A stretch of DNA of 64,000 nucleotides from Clostridiales bacterium. Its GTDB lineage: Bacteria; Bacillota; Clostridia; Oscillospirales; Oscillospiraceae. The position numbers and the translations under genes are program-made. Of this stretch, positions 41,957-51,223 are shown piece by piece. Positions within the stretch are counted from its first letter, which is position 1; each line of letters begins with the position of its first letter. The DNA lies in NCBI GenBank assembly GCA_004557735.1, contig SFFV01000002.1, forward strand, positions 1 through 64,000. The letters run 5' to 3'. The notes under the pieces were generated by a model. That model searched no databases and was not told the origin of the DNA. It saw only the letters and a program-made list of their open reading frames with translations.

Positions 41957-44239
41957 TTGGAGAACAGCATTCTGAAAAAAATATCGCAGCAGATCGTGGA
42001 TAAACGCGCTGTTATCATGGTTGCGTTTCTGGCCGCGTGCGTTTACTGTGCGCTTTCCGTCGGCCGCGTGCGCGTGAATAACGATATAACCTCGTTCCTT
42101 CCGCTCGACACGGACACCCGCCGCGGGCTTACGATCATGGAGAACGAATTTACGACGTATGCAAGCGCCAATGTTATGCTGGCTAACACGACCTACGAGC
42201 GGGCGAGCGCCGCTGCGGAAAAGATCGCGCAGCTCGATCATGTGACCGGCGTGACGTTCGATGATTCTCCGGCGCATTTTGTGGATTCGGCGGCGCTGCT
42301 TACGATCTCCTTTGACGGCGCGAGCGACGATCCCAACGTCGTCGCAGCGATGAACGATATCCGCACGCTCACGGCGGGCTTTGATACATACACCTCCTCG
42401 AACATCGGCGCCGATCTTCTCGGCGAGATCGCGCAGCAGATGGTCGGCGTTGTGGCACTGGCGGCCGTTGTTATCATAGCCGTACTGCTCTTTACGTCGC
42501 GCAGCTATTTTGAGGTCGTGATCTTTCTCATCGTTTTTTCGGTTGCGGCGCTGCTCAATATGGGCACAAACTTCTGGCTGGGCGAGATATCCTCGATCAC
42601 CAATTCCATTGCCGTCATTTTGCAGCTGGCGCTAGCCATTGACTATGCGATCATATTCTCCCATCGCTATCAGGACGAGATCGACTTCTTTCCGACGGAA
42701 CGTGAGGCTCTGATTGAAGCGCTTTCCAAGTCCATCATCGAGATTTCTTCCTCAAGCCTTACGACGATCTCCGGCCTCGTTGCGCTCATGCTCATGCAGT
42801 TCCGGCTCGGCTACGATCTCGGTCTTGTGCTCTCCAAGGGCATCATTTGCAGTATGCTTACGGTGTTCCTCCTGATGCCGGGACTGATCGCGTCGTTCTT
42901 CCGTCCGCTGCGGAAAACGGCGCATAGGAGCCACGTGCCGGACATCACCGGCTGGGGACGCTTTCTTATGAAAACGCGTGTGGTCTTTGTCGCGCTGTTT
43001 GTGATCATCGTGCCGATCGCGATCTGGTGTTCCGGCCGGACGGAATATGCGTTTAACGACGCGGGCATCGACGAACTCAAATACTCCGAAAGCCGCGCCG
43101 CCGCGCGAAAGATCACCGGCACGTTTGCGAACGATACGACGATCGCCGTGCTTGTTCCAAGCGGGAACTACGAAGCCGAAAAGCAGTTTCTGCGAGAAGC
43201 GTCCGCACTTGATAAGGTGAAAACCGTCACCGGTCTTGCCAATATCGAGATTGAAGACGGGAAAGTGTTGACGGACTCTTACACACCGCGGATGTTCTCT
43301 ATGCTTCTCAACATCGATTTTGAGGAAGCGGAGATGCTCTATGCTGCCTATGGCGTGGAAAACGGACAGTACCAGCCGATTTTCGGCAATTCCGAGACCT
43401 ATTCCGTGCCGCTCATCGATATGTTCCTGTTCCTCTTTGAAAAAATCGATCAGGGCATCGTGACGCTTGACGCCGATGCGCAGCAAACGCTTGACAGTCT
43501 CCGCGGCGAGCTGGAACGCGGCGAGGCGCAGCTTCGCGGTGAGAACTGGGACCGGATGGTCATTACGGCGGATGTCCCCATTGAGGGCGAGAAGAGCGTC
43601 GCACTCGTAAACGAGCTGCGCGCCCTCGCCGACGGGCGCTACGGCGAAGGAGAATGCCTTGTCATCGGCGACGTGACGAGCGCCAAGGAACTGGCGGACA
43701 CCTTCAACGGTGATTCGCTGCTCATCAGCCTGCTAACCATTGCTTTTGTTTTTCTCATTCTGATATTCACATTCAAGTCTGTTGCTGGCGCAGCGATCCT
43801 TGTATTTGTCATTCAGGGCAGCATCTGGATCAACTTCACGTTCCCGTACCTCACGCACACCCGCGCGTCGTTCGTCACAAACATGATCGTCTCCGCCATC
43901 CAGATGGGAGCAACGATCGACTACGCCATCGTGATCATGAGCCGGTATCTCGATCAGAAAAAGCTCCATCCGCCGCGGGAAGCGATGGCGATGGCGGTCA
44001 GCGAGAGTTTTCCGACCGTTATGACGTCCGGTACCATTATGACCGTTGCGGGGATCCTGATCGCTTATCGCGTGACGGATGTGTATATCGGTCACATCGG
44101 GCTTGCCGTCGGCCGCGGCGCGCTCATATCGGTCATCCTCGTTTTAAGCGTTTTACCGCAGCTCATCGTGCTGCTTGACAAGGTCATTGAAAAAACCACA
44201 TTTCGGAAGAAAACGACGACGGGAGGTGCCGTGGAATGA
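41957..44239 (+). CDS. MMPL/RND-family membrane exporter
   Basis: The protein has about 760 residues with two repeats of one membrane helix, a large outer loop and five clustered helices, the layout of MMPL/HpnN-type RND permeases. NNDITSFLP begins the first outer domain, and the central helices hold ALAIDYAIIFSHRYQDE and ATIDYAIVIMSRYLDQ, each with the D-Y proton-relay motif. TTG 41957 behind GGGGGA is my choice; ATG 41909 lacks a ribosome binding site. It overlaps the next gene by four bases, so the exported GLUG protein and this permease are coupled. The cargo could be a lipid or peptide. Confidence 0.88.
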   Translation: MENSILKKISQQIVDKRAVIMVAFLAACVYCALSVGRVRVNNDITSFLPLDTDTRRGLTIMENEFTTYASANVMLANTTYERASAAAEKIAQLDHVTGVTFDDSPAHFVDSAALLTISFDGASDDPNVVAAMNDIRTLTAGFDTYTSSNIGADLLGEIAQQMVGVVALAAVVIIAVLLFTSRSYFEVVIFLIVFSVAALLNMGTNFWLGEISSITNSIAVILQLALAIDYAIIFSHRYQDEIDFFPTEREALIEALSKSIIEISSSSLTTISGLVALMLMQFRLGYDLGLVLSKGIICSMLTVFLLMPGLIASFFRPLRKTAHRSHVPDITGWGRFLMKTRVVFVALFVIIVPIAIWCSGRTEYAFNDAGIDELKYSESRAAARKITGTFANDTTIAVLVPSGNYEAEKQFLREASALDKVKTVTGLANIEIEDGKVLTDSYTPRMFSMLLNIDFEEAEMLYAAYGVENGQYQPIFGNSETYSVPLIDMFLFLFEKIDQGIVTLDADAQQTLDSLRGELERGEAQLRGENWDRMVITADVPIEGEKSVALVNELRALADGRYGEGECLVIGDVTSAKELADTFNGDSLLISLLTIAFVFLILIFTFKSVAGAAILVFVIQGSIWINFTFPYLTHTRASFVTNMIVSAIQMGATIDYAIVIMSRYLDQKKLHPPREAMAMAVSESFPTVMTSGTIMTVAGILIAYRVTDVYIGHIGLAVGRGALISVILVLSVLPQLIVLLDKVIEKTTFRKKTTTGGAVE

Positions 44240-46923
44240 AACGATGGATCGCCGCGCTGCTGTCCGCGCTGCTTTTGTTCTCCGTCTCGGGCGCGGCGCT
44301 GGCCGCCGGTCCGGTGGCGTCACCGGAGGCATCCGACACGATCCGGATATCCTCCGCCGAGGATCTGGCGGAGCTTTCCGCATTATGTACGTCAGACGCC
44401 TGGTCAAAGGACAAAACGATCGTTCTCACGCGCGATATCAGTCTCACCGGCTGCGATTTTTCGCCCATCCCGCTGCTTGCCGGAACGTTTGACGGCCGCG
44501 GCTACAGTATACTCGGCATATCTCTTGACGGCGACGCTTCGACACAGGGGCTTTTCCGCATGGTGCTGGAAACCGGCGTGGTGAAGAACCTTACGGTCTC
44601 CGGCACGCTGCACGCCTCCGGGAACGGCGAAAACATCGGCGGCATCGCCGGTGTGAACTACGGAGCGATCGAAAACTGCCGCTTTGACGGAGAGATCCGC
44701 GCGCAGGCAGCCGCAGGCGGCATCGTCGGATTGAATGCCGAGGGCGCTCTTGTGAGCGAATGCAAAACCTCCGGCTCCGTCGCGGCCTATCACCGCACCG
44801 GCGGTATCGCGGGGGAGAACCGCGGCGTTTTGAGCGACTGCGAAAGCCGCATGAGCGTCAACACGGAATACATCGCCGCCGAGCAGCCGGACCAGAAAAG
44901 CTCCTTTGACTTTTCCTCTCTCACACTGCAGGAGGAAACCCTCGTTGATATCACGGACCTCGGCGGTATCGCCGGGCTCAATACCTCCGTTATAAAGAAT
45001 TGTAATAACTACGGTGACGTAGGATACCCCCACACGGGATACAATGTCGGCGGAGTTGCCGGGCGGCAGAGCGGCCGTATCATCGGCTGCACGAACGCCG
45101 GGGAAATCACCGCCCGGAAAGACGTCGGCGGCATTGCCGGTCAGATCGAACCGCACACGGTCTGGAATGTTACCGGCACCGGGATCGGCGAGGTGCAGTC
45201 GCAGCTCTACCGTCTCGAAAGCCTGATGCGCACAACGCTTGGCGATCTTGGCGACTCGCAGGCCGGCGCACAGGCGCTGCTGCAGGAGATCCTCCGGCGG
45301 CTTGGCAATTGCAGCGACATTATCGGCGATATGTATCCGGATGTTCCGTGGCCGACTCCCGGCGAAGGCGCCGGAGACGGCAGCGGCGAAGGCGCCGGAG
45401 ACGGCAGCGACGAAGGCGCCGGAGACGGCAGCGACGAAGGCACCGGAGACGGCAGCGGCACGCCCGGCGGCTGGATCGATCCCGGGAGCGGCTCGATGAA
45501 AGATCTTTCGGACAATCTGCAGCAGCTTGTGACGCTCTTCGGACAGATAACGGACGTTGTTGTGAGCGATACGGTGATCGGGGACATGCAGAATGTAATT
45601 TCCCAGCTTATGAACGTATCGACGGCATTTATGAATATGGTGTACAGCCTGGGCAGCTCCTCCGTGGAGCTGGAGGACGTCTCCGATGCCGAGAATGACA
45701 CCGAAGCGCTCTGTCTGGTTGCGCAAAGTGTGAATACGGCGCCGGTCAGCGCGGATACGAATGCCGGCGGCATCGCCGGGGTCGTTTCGCTGGACATCTC
45801 CTTTGACCGGGAAGATCAGCTCAACATTTCCTCTGCCATGATCGGCAGCGGAAAGTATGAGATTTTTGCACGAATCTCCGGCTGTGAAAACCGCTCTGCT
45901 GTCAGTGCCTCCAAATCCTGCGCCGGCGGCATCGCGGGACGCATGGAATACGGTCTTGTAATTTCATGCGACGCGGTCGGCGAGGTAAGCGCGGCGGAGG
46001 GATATGCCGGCGGCATTGTCGGATACAGCTCTTCCTCCATCCGGAGCTGCCGCGCGCGTGTCAATCTTTCGGGCAGCCGGCATCTCGGCGGTATCGCCGG
46101 ACTCGGCAGAGACATCGACTCGTGCCTTGCCATGCCGCATTTTGAAGATATAACGGAGTTTTGCGGCTCTGTGGCAGGATATGCCGACGGTAATATCACG
46201 GGCAACATCTATTCCGACTCCAATATCGGCGGCGTGGACGGCTTCAGCTTCGCCGGGCAGACGGATTACATGGACTATGACGACTTTGCGTCCCTTTCGG
46301 ATACGCCGGACTTCTTCCGCAGCATCGGCGTAACGTTTGTGAAGGACGGCGAGACGGTAGAGACGATCGAAGTTCCGTTTGGCGGGACGATCGATTCGGC
46401 GCCTTCCGTTCCGGACGAGGACGGGATGTATTGGCAATGGAATGATTTTGACCCGAATGACGCCGTATACTACAGCCGGACGATCGGGGGGGAGTTTATC
46501 CGCCCGGTTACGACGATTTCCACAGGGGAAGATGAGCCGCTGTTTCTTGCCGAGGGCGTTTTCCGCGACGGGCAGACGCTCCTTGCCGCGCCATTTACAC
46601 CGGATGACGAAACGCTCGGGATCGATCCGGAAGCTGTTCTCGCGGCGTACACCGTGCGCGTTTCGGACTATTCCGAGCCGGTCATCGTGCGTATGCTCAC
46701 CGCGAATACGGGAAGCCTCTATACGCTCTCAGACAATGTTCTTTCGCCGCTTTCCTACGACCGTGACGGAAGCTACATTGTTTTCCGGGTCGATAACGGC
46801 GCATCGATCGTGTATCTTTCGGATGGATCGCCGCGTTCCGGCTGGCTCATCGGCGGCATTGCCGGCGGCGCCGCGGCTCTTGCAGCAGTCATTTTCCTGA
46901 TTATCCGAAAAAAACGAAAATAA
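44236..46923 (+). CDS. Large surface protein with GLUG repeats and membrane anchor
   Basis: The protein has 895 residues. A signal peptide (1-23) precedes a beta-helical region made of GLUG-type repeats (GGIAGVNYG, GGIVGLNAEG, TGGIAGENRG, LGGIAGLNT, VGGVAGRQSG and later copies), broken near residues 376-407 by a Gly/Asp/Glu linker built from four 8-residue repeats. More GLUG copies follow, then a C-terminal domain and a membrane segment (GWLIGGIAGGAAALAAVIFLI) with RKKRK. GLUG repeats occur in clostridial adhesins and proteases; no catalytic domain is seen. Translational coupling to the MMPL permease suggests a joint envelope function. Confidence 0.85.
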   Translation: MKRWIAALLSALLLFSVSGAALAAGPVASPEASDTIRISSAEDLAELSALCTSDAWSKDKTIVLTRDISLTGCDFSPIPLLAGTFDGRGYSILGISLDGDASTQGLFRMVLETGVVKNLTVSGTLHASGNGENIGGIAGVNYGAIENCRFDGEIRAQAAAGGIVGLNAEGALVSECKTSGSVAAYHRTGGIAGENRGVLSDCESRMSVNTEYIAAEQPDQKSSFDFSSLTLQEETLVDITDLGGIAGLNTSVIKNCNNYGDVGYPHTGYNVGGVAGRQSGRIIGCTNAGEITARKDVGGIAGQIEPHTVWNVTGTGIGEVQSQLYRLESLMRTTLGDLGDSQAGAQALLQEILRRLGNCSDIIGDMYPDVPWPTPGEGAGDGSGEGAGDGSDEGAGDGSDEGTGDGSGTPGGWIDPGSGSMKDLSDNLQQLVTLFGQITDVVVSDTVIGDMQNVISQLMNVSTAFMNMVYSLGSSSVELEDVSDAENDTEALCLVAQSVNTAPVSADTNAGGIAGVVSLDISFDREDQLNISSAMIGSGKYEIFARISGCENRSAVSASKSCAGGIAGRMEYGLVISCDAVGEVSAAEGYAGGIVGYSSSSIRSCRARVNLSGSRHLGGIAGLGRDIDSCLAMPHFEDITEFCGSVAGYADGNITGNIYSDSNIGGVDGFSFAGQTDYMDYDDFASLSDTPDFFRSIGVTFVKDGETVETIEVPFGGTIDSAPSVPDEDGMYWQWNDFDPNDAVYYSRTIGGEFIRPVTTISTGEDEPLFLAEGVFRDGQTLLAAPFTPDDETLGIDPEAVLAAYTVRVSDYSEPVIVRMLTANTGSLYTLSDNVLSPLSYDRDGSYIVFRVDNGASIVYLSDGSPRSGWLIGGIAGGAAALAAVIFLIIRKKRK
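45361..45456 (+). repeat. Four tandem 24-bp repeats inside the GLUG gene
   Basis: The unit at 45361-45384 is repeated exactly at 45385-45408 and with one or two changes at 45409-45432 and 45433-45456. Each encodes (G/D)EG(A/T)GDGS. Being in frame, copy number could change without breaking the protein. Confidence 0.9.
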
Positions 46924-46937
46924 TCCTTAACAGCTTC

Positions 46938-46966
46938 TTGACGAAATCTTTATTTCCCTGTATGCT
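46938..46966 (+). promoter_or_regulatory. Promoter of the DUF1622 gene
   Basis: TTGACG (46938-46943), 17 bases, TATGCT (46961-46966). A strong stem CTCCGGCGG / CCGCCGGAG (46980-47011) follows in the leader without a T run. Confidence 0.68.
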
Positions 46967-47044
46967 TTATAGAGAGAATCTCCGGCGGTGCGTCCGCACA
47001 AACCGCCGGAGAGTAATATTATAAAGCAGAAAGGTGAAAGAAGA

Positions 47045-47395
47045 GTGGAATTACTTCATTGGGCGGAAACTGTGCTGAAATATCTTGTACAATTCGGGAT
47101 CATTCTGTTGGAGGGGACCGGAGCGGTGATCCTCCTTTTCTCCGCCGTAAAGAGCGTCGTCCGACTTTGCAAAAAGCAGCCGCATGCGCGGCTCTCCATT
47201 GCGCAGGGCATCGCGCTCGCGCTGTGCTTCAAGCTCGGCGGCGAGGTTCTGCGCACGGTGATCGTGCGCGAGTGGAGCGAGCTTCTTGTACTCGGCGCGA
47301 TCATTTTCCTCCACGCGGCCATGAGCGTTCTGATCCATTGGGAGATCAAAATGGAGGAGAAGCGCCTGTCCGTCATAACCGATCTTGTTGACTGA
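47045..47395 (+). CDS. DUF1622 membrane protein
   Basis: The protein has 116 residues and three hydrophobic helices: LVQFGIILLEGTGAVILLFSA, then SIAQGIALALCFKLGGEVLRTV and LLVLGAIIFLHAAMSVLIHWE, the DUF1622 pattern. Function unknown. GTG 47045 is chosen behind AAAGGTGAAAG; the frame upstream runs through the leader hairpin. It has its own promoter and terminator. Confidence 0.8.
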   Translation: MELLHWAETVLKYLVQFGIILLEGTGAVILLFSAVKSVVRLCKKQPHARLSIAQGIALALCFKLGGEVLRTVIVREWSELLVLGAIIFLHAAMSVLIHWEIKMEEKRLSVITDLVD

Positions 47396-47414
47396 TACAT
47401 ATAACACGAAAAGA

Positions 47415-47446
47415 CTCCGTGGCTATAAAAACCGCGGAGCTTTTTT
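47415..47446 (+). terminator. Terminator of the DUF1622 gene
   Basis: CTCCGTGG pairs with CCGCGGAG (one G-U pair), followed by C and six T. Confidence 0.88.
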
Positions 47447-47488
47447 GTGCATTTTTTTAATTTATATAAGATAATCAACAAACATCTG

Positions 47489-47538
47489 TTGCTTTTTTGA
47501 ATAGCATAGTATATACTATTTCATGTGGCTATACCACA
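47489..47538 (+). promoter_or_regulatory. Promoter and palindromic operator of the flavoprotein operon
   Basis: TTGCTT (47489-47494), 17 bases, TATACT (47512-47517). The perfect 15-bp palindrome TGTGGCTATACCACA (47524-47538) covers the expected start site. The same 15-mer stands at the start site of the hydrolase gene (53242-53256), flanking the GntR gene between them. It is best read as a repressor site. Confidence 0.72.
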
Positions 47539-47562
47539 AGAATCTTGAGAGAGGGGTAACAT

Positions 47563-49110
47563 ATGGCGAACGCAAAATATGACATCGTAGTCGTCGGTGC
47601 GGGCAATGCTGGCTTATCTGCGGCGCTGCAGTCTGTGCTGGCGGGAAAAAAGACGCTGCTGATCGAGCAGCACAACCTCCCCGGCGGCTGTGCAACGTCC
47701 TTCCGCCGCGGCCGGTTTGAGATTGAGCCGTCACTGCACGAACTCTGCGATCTGGGACCCGTGGACGATCCCGGCGATGTGCGGACGATCATGGATCAGT
47801 ACGGCGTGAAGGTAGAATGGCGCCGGATAGACGATTGCTTCCGCGTTATCGGCAAGTATTCCGACGGATCGCCCATGGACGTGACGATGCCCTCCGGGGT
47901 CAAACCGTTCATCGAAAAGATGGAGGAATACGTTCCCGGCTGCCGTCCGCAGGTGACGAAGCTGTTCGATCTGTTCCAGGAGGTGCTCGACGGCATCGCG
48001 TATATCACGGCGTCCTCCGGTCATGCGGATTCCAACGTTCTGAAGGAAAAGTATCCCAACATGCTCCGTACCGGCGCGTATCCCACAAAAAAGGTGTTTG
48101 ACGCGCTGAAGCTCCCGCAGCGTGCGCAGGACATTCTCGCAACGTACTGGTCGTACCTTGGCGTGGATATGGAGCATCTGGCATTCATCCACTATGCGGC
48201 GATGGTACATAAGTACATCTCCCGCAGCGCGTACATCCCCACCTATACGAGCCACGAGATCAGCAACGCGATGGTCGAGCGCTTCCGCGAGCTGGGCGGC
48301 GACGTATGGTATAACTGCCGCGCGGAGAAGTTCCTTTTCGACGGCGACCGCTGCTGCGGCGTGCAGACGAATCTCGGCACCATTGAATGTGATTACGCGC
48401 TGGCCAACATCAACGCCGACATCCTCTACGGCAGGATGATCCCGAAAGAGCTCATTCCCGAGCGCCAAAAAAAGCTCTCGACCGCCCGCAAACAGAAATA
48501 CGGCGCGCGCATGATTACGGCGTACTTCTGCCTCGACAAGACGGCCGAAGAGCTTGGCATCAAGGACTATTCCATCTTCCTGCCCGGCACGGCGGACTCT
48601 GCCACAGAGTATAAGAACATCATGAACGGCATGGCGACGAACGATTACTCCATCTTTCTCTGCTACAACGTTGCGAATCCCAAGGCGTCGCCCGAGGGAA
48701 CATGCATCTGCTCATTCACAACATTCGGCTCGCCGGCCGACTGGAACGATCTCAAACCGGAGGAGTATGTGAAATTCAAAACAGGCGTCGCAAAGAAGTT
48801 CCTTGCCAGTATCAAGGAAAAGGCGGGCATTGATCTCTCGGGCCACATCGAGGAAGTCTCCGTGGCGTCTCCGTGGACATTCTCGCGTTATCTCGGTACG
48901 CCGGAAGGTTCGGTCTACGGTCATGAAACGACCGACTGGGACAGCATGATGGCGCGCATGATGATGCTCTCTGCGGACTATCCGGTCAAGGGCCTTCGTC
49001 CCATCGGCGCGGATGGCCCGCGCGGCGACGGTTACAGCGCATCGTACATCTGCGGCCAGCTTATCGCCAAGCTCGCGCTCAAGGATCTTGCGGAAGGAGG
49101 AACGAAATAA
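47563..49110 (+). CDS. FAD-dependent oxidoreductase, phytoene-desaturase-like
   Basis: The protein has 515 residues. The dinucleotide loop VVVGAGNAGLSAALQ (9-23) and EQHNLPGGCATSFRRGRFEIE identify the CrtI/NAD(P)-binding amine-oxidase-like superfamily; the C-terminal FAD contact is GLRPIGADGPRGDGYSASY. No carotenoid genes are nearby, so the substrate is more likely a polyprenyl or other unsaturated or hydroxylated small molecule. It ends one base inside the next start, which encodes a ferredoxin reductase that could supply or accept its electrons. The operator at its promoter points to control by the GntR gene downstream. Confidence 0.85.
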   Translation: MANAKYDIVVVGAGNAGLSAALQSVLAGKKTLLIEQHNLPGGCATSFRRGRFEIEPSLHELCDLGPVDDPGDVRTIMDQYGVKVEWRRIDDCFRVIGKYSDGSPMDVTMPSGVKPFIEKMEEYVPGCRPQVTKLFDLFQEVLDGIAYITASSGHADSNVLKEKYPNMLRTGAYPTKKVFDALKLPQRAQDILATYWSYLGVDMEHLAFIHYAAMVHKYISRSAYIPTYTSHEISNAMVERFRELGGDVWYNCRAEKFLFDGDRCCGVQTNLGTIECDYALANINADILYGRMIPKELIPERQKKLSTARKQKYGARMITAYFCLDKTAEELGIKDYSIFLPGTADSATEYKNIMNGMATNDYSIFLCYNVANPKASPEGTCICSFTTFGSPADWNDLKPEEYVKFKTGVAKKFLASIKEKAGIDLSGHIEEVSVASPWTFSRYLGTPEGSVYGHETTDWDSMMARMMMLSADYPVKGLRPIGADGPRGDGYSASYICGQLIAKLALKDLAEGGTK

Positions 49111-50318
49111 TGGCTCTTAACGTGAAAGTCGGTCTGTTCGGCCCGTTTGACATGCTCAAATTCAAAAACATGGCAAAGACCAGGGAAAAAACGATTCAGG
49201 CGGCTCCCGCCAACGAAATTGTCGCGGAATATGCCATCAACCGCAATGCCAAGGCGCTGCATCCGGATTTTCTTCCTCTCGTCGTTGAAAACATCATCGA
49301 TCATGGGAATGCGTGCGCAAAAACGTTCGTATTCAAAAAGGCGGACGGCGGCGCGCTTCCGTATTTCCGTGCCGGACAGTATCTTTCGCTCAAGCTCGAT
49401 CTGGACGGCAGCAAGGTTTCCCGCCCTTATTCCATCAGCTCCGGTCCGAAAGACGCGCTGGAAGGGCGCATTGCCGTTTCGGTTCGCGCCAATCCCGGCG
49501 GCTTTGCTGCCGACCGCATCCTGTCCGGACTGAAGGTCGGCGATGCCGTTACCGCTTCCGCGCCCGAGGGAAATTTCTATTACGACGAGCTCCGCGACGC
49601 GAAGAGCGTTCTCGCGCTGGCCGGCGGCAGCGGCATCACGCCCTTCCTCTCCATGGCGCGCGCCATCCGCGATGGGATTGAGGATTTTTCGCTTACGATA
49701 CTTTTCGGCAGCCGGATGAGAGAGACCGTCCTCTTTGCCGATGAGTTCGAAAAAATCACCGCGTCCTGCCCGAAGGTGAAGGTCGTTCACATTCTCTCGG
49801 ACGAAGAGGCCGAAGGGTATGAGCACGGCTTTATTACCGCGGAGCTGATTCGCAAATACGCGCCGGAAGGGGAGTATTCCATATTCCTCTGCGGCCCGGA
49901 GGCCATGTACCGCTTTGTTATGCCGGAAATAGAGAAGCTCGGCCTGCCTCGCCGCCTTGTACGCCGTGAAATGCTCGGCGTTACGAAGAATGTTGCCGCG
50001 CAGCCCGGCTATCCCGCTGACTGCGCCGGTAAGGTTTTCCACGGGACCGTTCGTCAGGGGGCCGCGGAGTACGCGGTTGATGTGAGAGCCGATGAGCCGA
50101 TCCTTGTTGCGATCGAGCGTGCCGGCATCAAAGCGCCTTCCCGCTGCCGGAGCGGTGAGTGCGGCTGGTGCCGCAGCAAGCTCGTCTCCGGTGAGGTATA
50201 CTGCCCGGCGGAGAACGAGGGACGCCGCCACAGCGACAAAGTGAACGGGTATATCCATCCCTGCTCCACGTTTGCGCTCTCCGATATTGTTCTGGAAGTC
50301 CCCGGCGAGTTCTACTGA
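49110..50318 (+). CDS. Ferredoxin reductase-like flavoprotein with C-terminal 2Fe-2S domain
   Basis: The protein has 402 residues. After about 65 unique residues comes an FAD domain with RPYSISSGP (about 105), an NAD(P) domain with GGSGITPFLSMAR and FLCGPEAMYRFV, and a plant-type ferredoxin domain with C-x4-C-x2-C (CRSGECGWC, about 345) plus a distal Cys (HPCSTF). This is the oxygenase-reductase architecture that passes electrons from NAD(P)H to a partner. The preceding flavoprotein is the obvious candidate partner. A perfect terminator follows. Confidence 0.9.
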   Translation: MALNVKVGLFGPFDMLKFKNMAKTREKTIQAAPANEIVAEYAINRNAKALHPDFLPLVVENIIDHGNACAKTFVFKKADGGALPYFRAGQYLSLKLDLDGSKVSRPYSISSGPKDALEGRIAVSVRANPGGFAADRILSGLKVGDAVTASAPEGNFYYDELRDAKSVLALAGGSGITPFLSMARAIRDGIEDFSLTILFGSRMRETVLFADEFEKITASCPKVKVVHILSDEEAEGYEHGFITAELIRKYAPEGEYSIFLCGPEAMYRFVMPEIEKLGLPRRLVRREMLGVTKNVAAQPGYPADCAGKVFHGTVRQGAAEYAVDVRADEPILVAIERAGIKAPSRCRSGECGWCRSKLVSGEVYCPAENEGRRHSDKVNGYIHPCSTFALSDIVLEVPGEFY

Positions 50319-50330
50319 TTGAATACAGTG

Positions 50331-50370
50331 AAAAAGAGACAAGACGGTCTTACTGTCTTGTCTCTTTTTT
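50331..50370. terminator. Terminator after the flavoprotein operon
   Basis: AAAAAGAGACAAGAC pairs with GTCTTGTCTCTTTTT around a short loop, followed by T. Confidence 0.9.
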
Positions 50371-50371
50371 G

Positions 50372-50423
50372 TGGTCATTATTTTATGACCAGACTTGATT
50401 TTATCAAAGAAGGTGTATATAAT
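50372..50423 (+). promoter_or_regulatory. Promoter and upstream dyad of the GntR gene
   Basis: TTGATT (50395-50400), 17 bases, TATAAT (50418-50423). Four bases upstream of the -35 box lies a perfect dyad TGGTCAT-N6-ATGACCA (50372-50391). Its TGG...CCA core resembles FadR-type operators, but its arms differ from the 15-mer at the neighbouring promoters. Confidence 0.62.
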
Positions 50424-50457
50424 CTTTTTTACATCCGATCGATAAAGGGGAACATCC

Positions 50458-51174
50458 ATGCCCTCCACGAATGAAAAAAACCGCAAGGCATATTTTATCA
50501 ATACTATAAAGCGCCGCATTCTGTCCGGTGAACTCAAGCCCGGCGACCGTATTCCGCCGGAACGGGAGCTTGCCTCCGAGCTTGGGCTCAGCCGCGGCTC
50601 GGTGAATCAGGGAATGCTCGATCTCGCCCGCATGGGCTTTCTGCGGATCGTTCCGCGCAAGGGCGCATTCGTTGCGGAATATGTGAAATCGGCAACGCCG
50701 GAAACGCTTGCTTCGATCATGAGCTACGATTCCGCGCTGCTTGACCGGTCGCTTTTTAAAGATCTGATGGATCTGCGTATCCTGATCGAACGCGAATGCA
50801 CCAGGCTGGCCTGCGCCAATCTAACGCCGGGATCCTTGGCGCTTTTGCAGTCGCATACCGATGCCATTTACGCCGCTGACGACGAGAAGGCGCCGGAAGC
50901 CGTATACCTTTATCACAAGTGTCTGACGGAGATTTCGCAGAATGCGGCATACTCCATGGTGTTTCAGAGTTTTGAAAAGATGATTCGCAATCTGATTCAG
51001 GAGCATTACAGAAACAGGGAAGAGCTTGCCACCAGCCTGCCGAAATTCCAGATCCTCACCGCTGCGATCTCCCGCCGGGACGCCTACGCCGCCGACATGG
51101 TGCTGCTCTCTCTTCTCGGTCAGGCGTCCGACTATCTTGAAAAACACCTGGAGCAATATTCGGTTGATTTTTAA
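50458..51174 (+). CDS. GntR-family regulator, FadR/FCD subfamily
   Basis: The protein has 238 residues. The winged helix (about 10-78) has SGELKPGDRIPPERELASELGLSRGSVNQGMLDL and the wing FLRIVPRKGAFVAEY. The all-helical FCD ligand domain (about 95-230) keeps the D-x3-R (DLRILIE) and the later His residues (YHKC, EHY) that often bind a metal and a carboxylate. The gene lies between two transcription units that share a 15-bp palindrome, so it is probably their repressor. AAAGGGG precedes the ATG. Confidence 0.88.
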   Translation: MPSTNEKNRKAYFINTIKRRILSGELKPGDRIPPERELASELGLSRGSVNQGMLDLARMGFLRIVPRKGAFVAEYVKSATPETLASIMSYDSALLDRSLFKDLMDLRILIERECTRLACANLTPGSLALLQSHTDAIYAADDEKAPEAVYLYHKCLTEISQNAAYSMVFQSFEKMIRNLIQEHYRNREELATSLPKFQILTAAISRRDAYAADMVLLSLLGQASDYLEKHLEQYSVDF

Positions 51175-51213
51175 AATGCAAAAAGCTGCCCATACGGGCA
51201 GCTTTTTGCATTT
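51174..51213. terminator. Bidirectional terminator between gntR and the hydrolase gene
   Basis: AAATGCAAAAAGCTGCCC and GGGCAGCTTTTTGCATTT form a perfect 18-bp stem with an ATAC loop; T runs occur on both strands, suiting the convergent genes. Confidence 0.92.
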
Positions 51214-51223
51214 ATAGAGTCGT

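Noticed and set aside
45361..45456. Regularly spaced repeats that might suggest a CRISPR array
   Set aside because: The units are directly adjacent without spacers, in frame, and encode a Gly/Asp linker of the GLUG protein.
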